From Arcuatula senhousia (lineage: Eukaryota > Mollusca > Bivalvia > Mytilida > Mytilidae): DNA of 64,000 bases. The DNA lies in assembly GCA_963971305.1 (NCBI GenBank), contig OZ020305.1, positions 45,283,750-45,347,749 of the forward strand, read 5' to 3'. Position 1 is the first letter of the stretch. Every line of letters begins with the position of its first letter. Under the pieces are notes generated by a model. The model was not told the origin of the DNA. It saw nothing but the letters and a program-made list of their open reading frames with translations, and did not search any database. This document shows positions 40,101 through 52,100 of this stretch, in pieces. The position numbers and the translations under genes are program-made.

Positions 40101-43100
40101 AAGGAAACAGGATAAGGTCATAATATAGGACATTGCAATATCTCGGTTACCTAGGTGCGCAGGGTTCTAAAATTTTGTAGGTGAATAGAGCAAATGGTGC
40201 TCTTTAATAATATGAAAAAAAAATTTGAAGCGATGTTAACGGTTTTCGAGATATAAATGAAAATGATATTTAAAGGGAGATAATCGGGTCCAAATTTAAT
40301 AAACATTTCAAAGTGGTCTGATTAAGATGAAAATTGGTATACTGATACATAATGATGTTGCGAGTAATATTCTATCACTAAAATTAAAATTTGACGATGG
40401 CGGCCATTTTGAATCCAAGATGGCCACCAAAATTTCAAAGTGGTCTGATTATGATGAAAATTGGTATGCTGATAGATTATGATGTTGCGAGTAATATTCT
40501 ATAACTAAAATTAAAATTTGACGATGGCGGCCATTTTTAATCCAAGATGGCCGCCAAAATTTAGATGTATTGCCCAACCAATATGAAACTTTGGGAATAT
40601 GTTGAGGCTGACCTGAAGTTGTTCCAACGACTTTTAAAATTTTCAAAATGGCCGCCGTTTTCAAGGAAACAGGATAAGGTCATAATATAGGACATTGCAA
40701 TATCTCGGTTACCTAGGTGCGCAGGGTTCTAAAATTTTGTAGGTGAATAGAGCAAATGGTGCTCTTTAATAATATGAAAAAAAAATTTGAAGCGATGTTA
40801 ACGGTTTTCGAGATATAAATGAAAATGATATTTAAAGGGAGATAATCGGGTCCAAATTTAACTAGATACCAGGGAGATGATAGCCATCTCCAAGGGCCCC
40901 GCTACCGGCCTCATATTTCAGTCACTGGTAACAATTTGTCAAACAAATGAATACCTAAACTTGATCAGTTTATTATCTACAAGGAACAATAAAAAAGTGT
41001 AGAAAATAAAATTGCAATGGATTTTCTAACTTCAAAGTGCAATAGCTCCCATAAAAAATTTATTGAATTTTCAAATTTCAAAGGGCCATAACTCCCATAA
41101 AAAATTGTGGACCAGCACGAAACTCAAACTTGATCTGTAACTCATCAAGGTAAACTCACATACCAAAAATCAGTTCATTATCTATAAGCATTTAGAAAAA
41201 AAGTGCGGAAAACTGAAATTTTAGTGAATTTTCAAAGTTCAAAGGGCCATAACTCCCATAAAAATTTGTGGACCGGCACGAAACTCAAATTTGATCTGTA
41301 ACTCATCAAGTTAAACTCACATACCAAAAATCAATTCATTATCTATAAGTGTTTAGAAAAAAAGTGCAGAAAACTGAAATTTTAGTGAATTTTCTAAGTT
41401 CAAAGGGCCATAACTCCCATAAAAATTTGTGGACCGGCACATTACTCAAACTTGATCTGTAACTCATCAAGGTAAACTCACATACCAAAAATCAGTTCAT
41501 TATCTATAAGCGGTTAGAAAAAAAGTGCGGAAAACTGAAATTTTAGTGAATTTTCAAAGTTCAAAGGGCCATAACTCCCATAAAAAATTGTGGACTGGCA
41601 CGAAACTCAAACTTGATCTGTAACTCATCAAGGTAAACTCACATACCAAAAATCAGTTCATTATCTATAAGCATTTAGAAAAAAAGTCCGGAAAACTGAA
41701 TTTGTTACGGACGGACGCACGGACGGACGAACATTTGATACATTCTGGGACTTATCAATTGTGGGACTTTTGAAAAACATTGTGGGACTTTCTATTATTT
41801 TTCCCGAGAATGCTACATTGTGGGATTTGGTATTATGGGACTTAATATGGACATATTAACTTGTGGGACTTACTTTGTCCATATTATCTTGTGGGACTTA
41901 ATATGTCCATATGAACTTGTGGGACTTAATAGGTCCATATTATCTTGTGGGACTTACTATGCCCATATTATCTTGTGGGACTTAATAGGTCCATATTAAC
42001 TTGTGGGACTTACTATGTCCATATTATCTTGTGGGACTTAAAATGTCCATATTATCTTGTGGGACTTAATATGTCCATATGAACTTGTGGGACTTACTAT
42101 GTCCATATTATCTTGTGGGACTTAATAGGTCCATATTATCTTGTGGGACTTAATATGGTCATATTAACTTGTGGGACTTACTATGTCCATATTATCTTGT
42201 GGGACTTAATAGGTCCATATGAACTAGTGGGACTTAATAGGTCCATAGGTCCATATGAACTTGTGGGACTTACTATGTCCATGTTAACTTGTGGGACTTA
42301 TTAGGTCCATATTAACTTGTGGGACTTAATAGGTCCATATTAACTTGCAGGACTTAATATGGACATATTATCTTGTGGGACTTAATACGTCCATATTAAC
42401 TTGTGGGACTTAATACGTCCATATGAACTTGTGGGACTTAATAGGTCCATATTATCTTGTGGGACTTACTATGCCCATATTATCTTGTGAGACTTAATAG
42501 GTCCATATTAACTTGTGGGACTTAATATGGTCATATTAACTTGGGGGACTTAATATGCACATATTACCTTGTGGGACTAAATATAGACATATTAACTTTT
42601 GGGACTTAATATAAACTTGTGGGACCTAATATGGACATATTAGGTTGTGGGACTAAATATGGACATATCAATTTGTGGGACTAAATATGGACATATTAAC
42701 TTGTGGGGCTTAATTTTTATTGCAATGATGGATTTTATATATGAAATAAATAAACTGTTAACACAAAGACATGTCTCGCCTGTCGCAGCTGGACACAGTA
42801 TAAAATGAAGTTTACTAAAAATGCAAATGTTATAAGTGACAAAGTACTGGCAATTACTCAAGAAATTGATCTGTGTTGATGCAAATGCAACAGTATACCA
42901 AATATCAATGGTGTACCATTACTTGTTCACATAAAACAGGCTCAGATAAACATTAACATTTAGCCAATTGAGTATAAAATCTCAAAGTCAGTAGACTGTG
43001 ACTGCAGGAGCATATAGATGAAATCCTCTTGAAATTGATCTGTACTGACGTTAATACAACTGCATACCAAATATCAATGGTTTACTACAACTGCTTCATG

Positions 43101-46100
43101 TTTAACAGACATAAGAAAAAACATTAAAATTAAGCCAAATCAGTATAAAATCAAAGTGACTTCAGGGGCATACAGACAAAATTCCCTTAAAATTGATCTG
43201 CACTGATGCTAATACAACTGCATACTAAGTATCAATGATGTAACATAACTGCTTCATAGAAACAAGAGGCTCCCAGGAGCCTGAATCGCTCACCTGACAT
43301 ATGTGCCTGAAGTAAAGGTTATAAGGCAAAATCTATTTAACATTGAAAGGGTCATAAGATTAATAAGGGGTCATCTGACAATATGGTGGATCTAAAGGTG
43401 CTGATCACTTTTGTTCTCAATCAAAATCTAAAAATCTGTCACCCTTTTTGAGTTATTTGCAAAAAAATTCAGTTTAACCTAATGTTCTATTTTTAGCCAC
43501 AGCGGCCATGTTTTACAACCAATCAAAAATCCCCACTACAGTTCTATACACCTAATAATAATAAACAATAATACCAAGTTTGGTTCCATTTGGACTTAAA
43601 GTGTCAGAGGAGTTAACGGTTTCAATATAAGGAAATGCAGTTAAAATGCTCAATTTTGACGTTCCAAGGGCAATAACTCCTCAAAGGAAAGGTCCTACAA
43701 CGTTGACCCTGTTACAAATTTTGTAGATCTTGATGCGCTCAACAATATGCAATTTAAATTTCTCAAATATCTTGTATAGTTTTCAAGATATTGAGCTAAA
43801 CAGGTGCAAAATTTGCAAAAAATCCACAAAAAGGGCAATAACTCCTACATGGGTTGTTGGATTTTCTTCAAAATTTCAGAGCTGGTAGATCTTAAAGTGC
43901 TGATCACTTTTGTTCCCAATCAAAATTTTGAAATCTGTCACCGTTTTAGAGTTATTTGCAAAAAACTGCCATTTACCCCTATGTTCTATTTTTAGCCACA
44001 GCGGCCATGTTTTACGACCAATCAAAAATCCCCACATCAGTTCTATACACCTAATGCTAATAAACAACTATACCAAGTTTGGTTTCATTTGGACTTAAAG
44101 TGTCAGAGGAGTTAACGTTTTCAATGTAATGAGGAAATTTTGACATTCTAAGGGCAATAACTCCTAAAAGGAAAGGTCCTACAACGTTGACCCTATTACA
44201 TATTTTGTAGATCTTGATGTGCTTAACAATATGAAATTTAAATTTCTCAAATATCTAGTATAGTTTTCAAGATATTGAGCTAAACAGGTGCAAAATTTGC
44301 AAAAAATCCACAAAAAGGGCAATAACTCCTACATGGGTTGTTGGATTTTCTTCAAAATTTCAGAGCTGGTAGATCTTGAGGTGCTGATCACTTTTGTTCC
44401 CAATCAAAATTTTGAAATCTGTCACCGTTTTAGAGTTATTTGCAAAAAACTGCCATTTACCTCTATGTTCTATTTTTAGCCACAGCGGCCATGTTTTACG
44501 ACCAATCAAAAATCCCCACTACAGTTCTATACACCTAATAATAATAAACAATAATACCAAGTTTGGTTCCATTTGGACTTAAAGTGTCAGAGGAGTTAAC
44601 GGTTTCAATATAAGGAAATGCAGTTAAAATGCTCAATTTTGACGTTCCAAGGGCAATAACTCCTCAAAGGAAAGGTCCTACAACGTTGACCCTGTTACAA
44701 ATTTTGTAGATCTTGATGCGCTCAACAATATGCAATTTAAATTTCTCAAATATCTTGTATAGTTTTCAAGATATTGAGCTAAACAGGTGCAAAATTTGCA
44801 AAAAATCCACAAAAAGGGCAATAACTCCTACATGGGTTGTTGGATTTTCTTCAAAATTTCAGAGCTGGTAGATCTTAAAGTGCTGATCACTTTTGTTCCC
44901 AATCAAAATTTTGAAATCTGTCACCGTTTTAGAGTTATTTGCAAAAAACTGCCATTTACCCCTATGTTCTATTTTTAGCCACAGCGGCCATGTTTTACGA
45001 CCAATCAAAAATCCCCACATCAGTTCTATACACCTAATGCTAATAAACAACTATACCAAGTTTGGTTTCATTTGGACTTAAAGTGTCAGAGGAGTTAACG
45101 TTTTCAATGTAATGAGGAAATTTTGACATTCTAAGGGCAATAACTCCTAAAAGGAAAGGTCCTACAACGTTGACCCTATTACATATTTTGTAGATCTTGA
45201 TGTGCTTAACAATATGAAATTTAAATTTCTCAAATATCTAGTATAGTTTTCAAGATATTGAGCTAAACAGGTGCAAAATTTGCAAAAAATCCACAAAAAG
45301 GGCAATAACTCCTACATGGGTTGTTGGATTTTCTTCAAAATTTCAGAGCTGGTAGATCTTGAGGTGCTGATCACTTTTGTTCCCAATCAAAATTTTGAAA
45401 TCTGTCACCGTTTTAGAGTTATTTGCAAAAAACTGCCATTTACCTCTATGTTCTATTTTTAGCCACAGCGGCCATGTTTTACGACCAATCAAAAATCCCC
45501 ACATCAGTTCTATACACCTAATGCTAATAAACAACTATACCAAGTTTGGTTCCATTTGGACTTAAAGTGTCAGAGGAGTTAACGTTTTCAATGTAATGAG
45601 GAAATGCTGTTAAAATGCTAAATTTTGACGTTCTAAGGGCAATAACTCCTAAAAGGAAAGGTCCTACAACGTTGACCCTGTTACATATTTTGTAGATCTT
45701 GATGTGCTTAACAATATGCAATTTAAATTTCTCAAATATCTAGTATAGTTTTCAAGATATTGAGCTAAACAGGTGCAAAATTTGCAAAAAATCCACAAAA
45801 AGGGCAATAACTCCTACATGGGTAGTTGGATTTTCTTCAAAATTTCAGGGTAGGTAGATCTTGAGGTGCTGATCACTTTTACCCTTGCCAGAATTTTGAT
45901 ATCTGTAGCCGTTTTTGAGTTATTTGCAAAAAACTGCATTTTACCCCTATGTTCTATTTTTAGCCATGGCGGCCATGTTTTACGACGAATCAAAAATCCC
46001 CACATCAGTTCTAAGCACCGAATGCTAATGAACAACCATACCAAGTTTGGTTGCAATTGGACTTATGGTGTCAGAGGAGTTAACGTTTTAAAAAGTTTAC

Positions 46101-49100
46101 GGACGACGGACGACGGACGACGGACGACGGACGACGGACGGACGACGGACGCCAAGTGATGACAATAGCTCACATGACCCTTCGGGTCAGGTGAGCTAAA
46201 AAGGATAACACTGGCCAAACCAGTATAAAATTGCAGAGTCAGTAGACTGTGACTGCAGGAGCATACAGATGAAATGCTTTAAAAACTGATCTATACTAAT
46301 GCTATTGCACCTGCATACCAAATTTCAATGATGTACCATAAGTTGTTCACATAACACAGACTTAAGCAAAAACTTTAACAATTGTGGACGCCGCCACTTT
46401 CACTTGAATCACCATCCCTTAGTCTAAACTTTTGCAACATTCATCACGGGCGAGACAAAAATGAGGTGCATACAGTCATGACAGTGTTCAAAATAAATAA
46501 ATAAGTGGAACAGTTGTCTGGTACACTTCATTTTTTTTAATACCATTTTAAAACTTTATACTCAGTAGCAGTCGTTATGAATTACTCAGATCAATGTATT
46601 ATGTATAACATTCCCATAACTTGTATACTTGCCAGCGGCCGACCCAGAGCAAAAAATTATTCAATTTTCTTCATTTAAATTAGGAAAAAGAAAAAAACAA
46701 TAAAGAAATGTTTAAACTTGATAACCATAGAAACTTCTTTCAAATACCAAATTTAATTTTGGCAAATGGTGTCATAAATTCTATTGTTGGTTCTTATTGT
46801 GACATTTTTATAGTTTGTTGAAATTGTTAACAGTTACACTTTTACATATTCCTTCTTTTTCAATTATTGCATTCATTGAATTTGTATATAAATCTGCAGC
46901 ATAGATTACTCAAAAAACATTGTCTTCATTTTGTAATAGGTATTGTTTTTTTGATAGTTAATCTGGCCACTCCAGGGCTTTGACTTCCAAAAGCACATGC
47001 ACTATCTTGTATGATATATTTTTCATTTCCTATTTTACTAATGTTTTATTCATACAGTCATTGACAGTGTGGAATGAATAAATTTAAAATGAGACTTAAA
47101 GAAGAAACCAGTATTTTATTACTAATAATAGCATGATTTTCAAGCATCTAAAATACAAGTAATGAAACTTTTTGATTAGCCATTGTAGTCAAGTAATATT
47201 GAGTATATTCAGTAAACCACGAAGTCTAAGTTTCCGACACTCCAGAAAATTCAGTAATTTCTTTTATAACATAAAACCATTTACATAAATACAAGCTTAT
47301 ATCTAGTCAAAATGATAATCACAAGAAAATCAATTAATTACCTTTCCCTGCTTTCTTAAAATTGCAAAAATCTTTAGTAGGATAAGCACACAAATTGGCC
47401 CCCATAATTTGGCATATTTTGCTTATTGGGAATAGCTCATCACACTTGATTGATTTTGCATTTAAAAAGATGAGTTTCGATTTTTAGAAAATACACTAAA
47501 TTGCTTAATTATGCAAAAGTGAACATACCGTATATATAAAACATAAAACACAAAACAGTTTGAGGTTACATGAACTGTAGGGAAAATTTTTTTGTTTTTT
47601 TTTGTATGGTCTGTCTTAGAAGGGCAAGTCCTAGTCCTTATTGTTCTTTGAAGTAATTTTTCTTTAGTTGATCAATTTCACCAGTCGACCATCTACATCT
47701 ACTTGTACTCTTATCTTTAATTTTAGCAGGATGCTCATCTTCCTCTTCCTCATCACTGTTATCTCCATTGTCTTCTTAGCTTTTAATGTCAGGGTCCTTC
47801 TTTCTTCATTTTCTGGATGACATCCTACTTATCATTAACTTCTTTATTATCCCCTCTGCCCTTTATAATGCTCTTTAATATCAAATCTAAAAAGTGTCAA
47901 TTAAGAAATACATCAGGTGATTTGCTGACTTTTTTTTGTTACTTACATCATCTAAACAATCTTTTTTTCTTACTTATATAACATGATTAAAATATGTTTT
48001 AAATATATGTATGATTTGATTCAATGATTGAAAAAAAAGTAATAAAATTCGTGAAAATTGAATTTGTAATAAAATAAAAGAATTCAAATTTTTGGGATTT
48101 TTTTTTTATTTATAAAGAAGTTATTTGGAGTTTTCTAATTTCTGAAAAAGTCCATTGACATCACTAAGCTAGCAACTGGTGCATTTACAACTCTCAAAAT
48201 TACTTACCATTTAATTCACTATCATCCAATCCTTTCTCTTTCACTTTGGGTGACAAATTCATGTCCTGAAGATACATGAGTTTCGCCATTTTAACCCTCT
48301 TGATAAATGTTGACCTTTGCCTGAAATGATTTGAATGGACAGCCTGGGTGTGACCTAAAGGGTCACAGGCCCACTGGATTTCAGTATCATTCATATTGAG
48401 CACCTTTAAAAAGAAAAGAAATTTGATTAAAATACATGAAAAAAAACATAATGTCATATAAATGCAATAAATTTAATTATTAAACTTCAGTAGATTTTTT
48501 CTATATAAAATGCAGGTGAACATTTTAACTATTACATCTTGAATTTGGTAAAAGTACTACATGTGTATTTCCCTAGGGATATAGTAAAAACTATTTCCCT
48601 AGGGTTATAGTACCGTAATACTATTTCACGAGTTTTTGTATGATTGGCAGTAGGCATGGCTGGAGTATAACTGTATACAAGGTAAAGATTGAGCAGAAGG
48701 CGAGGCTTTAGTTAAGTTGTTTACCGATTCAGTATAATAAAACAATTGTTTACTGGTCATTCGGAAAACAATACATTTGTTTCCCCTAGGTGATTACCAT
48801 TTCCCTCGGTGATTACCATTTCACTCGGCGCTACGCGCCTCGTGAAATAGTTAGTACCTCGTGGAAACAAATGTACTGTTTCCCTCATGATCAGTCAACA
48901 ATTGTATAATATAAGGTCTAGCTATGACCTTGAACTCTCCCACTGACAGTTAATTGTAATTTACTTGCCAGAATCGTGACCTTAAGCATTTTACTCTATA
49001 TCGCTATATATCCAATACATGCACTGTACAAATTTTGTCAAAAATTTCCTTGCCAAACGAATATTTAATGGCATTCATCTAGACAAGACAAAAGGTAATT

Positions 49101-52100
49101 TTATCCTGACTTTGTCTTAGAACATTGTTGCTTTGTGTTGATACTGAACCCTTTGAGTGTAATGACAGGGAAATAATAAAACCTGGTTCAACGCACCATT
49201 TCTGTTCAAATGCCTGTAGCAAATCAAAACCATTACAATCTCCAACTTATTCAGTATTGTTTTTCCATGTTTTGTATTGTCTATCTGGATGATTGAGATT
49301 TGTCATGACAGTTCGGTTATTTTGTAATTACCTTCATATATAATAGACTAAGTAAATAATAAATGTAATAAATGATCACTATAAAACAGCATTGATGTAG
49401 CTTTTAAAGATATATTTGAGAAAAAAAAAAGTAAAATGATCAACCTGTGAGAGGGTTGCAGTATACTTCTGTAGCAATACACTTGTAATCTGGTCTGGGC
49501 TTTCTTGCCCTACTTTTGCTGAAACTTGCTTTAAAGAGTCCTAATTCTTGCTGCTGTTATTCCTTATAAAAGAAAATTATTCTTAACTACTAAACTGGAT
49601 GCATTTTAAAAATAGAGGTGCCATGAAGCTTGAATTGATCACCTGGTACACTTTTTATCTAATCTGTTGTGAAGATTTTCAAAGTTGCAATCTCAAATAC
49701 AAATTAAAAATCCACAGTACTTAGAGGTCCTAACACCAACATAGCTAGGTCATTGAACGGATCCTTTGTTGACAAAGACCTGTCTTATCATTCTGCAAAA
49801 CATATCCTTATGTGGCAAATTTTTGCTAAATACTATGGTAATTGAAATATTTTCAAAAGATGACCACTGTTCTATTTTTTGCAACAGTGCTTATATTTTT
49901 TGGCTAATCAAAAATCCAAATGGTTATTTTGTGCAACATCCTATGGATTCCCAATGATGCCCAGGGCACCAATAAGGCCCCAACATTAAGTGAGTTGACC
50001 TAAAAGCAATTCCAGGAAAAGCAGATTTTTACCGTTTTTTTTATTATTTTTGATTTGTATGTGAGAAAATTATATTTTATATCAATATTTTTATCAAGAA
50101 AAGTGAGCTATCCTTAAGCATTTATTTAGCCTTTTTGGATAAGGTTAGTACTGTGCAGTTTCAGAACAGATTTTTTGGCATCAAAAGACAAATTTTTTTG
50201 GTTATGTTTGTTGGTGTTAATGCTGTTTCAATGGCCAGGGTCATATGAGGCGGTCAGTTTTAATGGAGGAGGAAGCCTTTTCTACCCAAGTAAACCACCA
50301 AAAGTGTGCGATTGTTAGTTTTTAACACCTTTTATCTACGCATCTGGGTTATGTAGGGTGGTCAGTTTTAATGGGGAGGAAACCGAAGTACACAGAGGAA
50401 ACCACCCTCCTTGTGCAGGTAACTGACAAACCTCATTAACCACGATTTCACAGATACTCACCTTGTGTTTGAAACAGCCATTTTGTGTCTGTAATAGAAG
50501 CTTTGAACCTATTTTCAGCATCTGCGATAAATCATCAAACAAGGGGATTAAATCTGTTTGTAACTTCACTGGAACTGAAAACCCTCTCTGAAATGATAAT
50601 AAAATATATTTGAGATCTATAAGTCCCTTTTCATTTTCCTTTATAATAAAACTGATAAAAAGAAAAAGTCACACAAAACATAAACAATGCTAAAAACCCA
50701 TAAAACAAGACCTTAATTTGCCAAAGTAACACAAAATACAAAACAAAATCAAAACAAAACACTGAAGTACCACAAAACTATACTAAGACCTATATGTCTC
50801 ATAAAACCAGTCCATACCTTTGCTCAAAGTCACACAAAAAATACCAAAATCTTAAGGCCAAAGTCCCACAAACAACCCAAAACAGAATACCAAGATCAAA
50901 GTCCCACAAACCACCAAAAACAGAATACCAAGAAAAAAGTCCCACAAACCACCAAATACAGAATACCAAGATCAAAGTCCCACAAACCACCAAAAACAGA
51001 TTACCAAGAAAAAAGTCCCACAAACCACCAAAAACAGATTTCCAAGAAAAAAGTCCCACAAACCACCAAAAACAGAAAACCAAGATCATAGTCCCACAAA
51101 CCACCAAAAACAGATTTCCAAGAAAAAAGTCCCACAAACCACCAAAAACAGAAAACCAAGATCATAGTCCCACAAACCACCAAATACAGAATACCAAGAT
51201 CAAAGTCCCACAAACCACCAAAAACAGAAGACAAAGATCAAAAAGTCCCACAAACCACGAAAAACAGAAGACAAAGATCAAAAAGTCCCACAAACCACGA
51301 AAAGCAGAAAACCAAGATCAAAAAGTTCCACTAACAACCGACAACAATGCCAATTTAGTAAAATTCTTGTTCACCTAATTAGAAAATTGTTGTCATAAAA
51401 AATGGACTTCCAAGAATGATGACTGTAATAGAAAGTATATGAAGAACTCAGCACTTATTAAAAGAAGGTCAAAATTCTCTTTTAACATCACAAATAATGA
51501 GATTCCTCCTTTATTTAATATTTCAGGCTTGTGAGATTTTGATTATCCAACAAGAACACATTTTTAATCCTTGTGGCCTTCAATGCTATAGATAGTAAAA
51601 CTAATTAAAAGTCTCACAAATCCAAGACCAAGGTCCCATAAAATAAAAGGTCCCACAAAACAAACCAAAAATCTCAAAACTTCTAAGAAAGTAGTTTTTA
51701 TCTTTTTTCTAATTTTCAATTTTGACTTCTATAGATAGTAAAAGTCAAACAAACTTAGACCAAGGTCCCATAAAAAAAAAGTCCCACAAAACAAAAATAA
51801 AATCTCAAAACTTCTAAGAATATTTTTCTAATTTTCATTTCAATTTCTATAGGCAGTAAAAGTCTCACAAACTAAGAATGATGTCCCATAAAATAAAAGG
51901 TCCCAAAAAACAAGAATAAGATCTCAAAACTTCTAAGCATATAGATTTTATCTTTTTTCTAATTTTCATTTTTTTATTCTATAGACAGCAAAAGTCTCAC
52001 AAACTATGACTCATTAAGGTCCCATAAAATCAAATAACTCACAAAAGAAAAAGAAAATCTCAAAACTTCTAAGCATATATTTTTTTTTATCTTTTTTTCT

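Noticed and set aside
41820..42715. CRISPR-like regular repeats
   Set aside because: Unit of 28 bp is contiguous with no unique spacers; it is a minisatellite in a eukaryotic genome.
43804..45565. Several near-identical 62-63 codon ORFs on both strands
   Set aside because: They follow the 983-bp duplication of a non-coding pearl element; both strands are open and nothing resembles a protein family.
50794..51378. 194-codon plus-strand ORF rich in KVPQTTKNR-like repeats
   Set aside because: It is the 38-bp minisatellite read through; the period is not a multiple of three, so the motif cycles frames. No start context or splice evidence.
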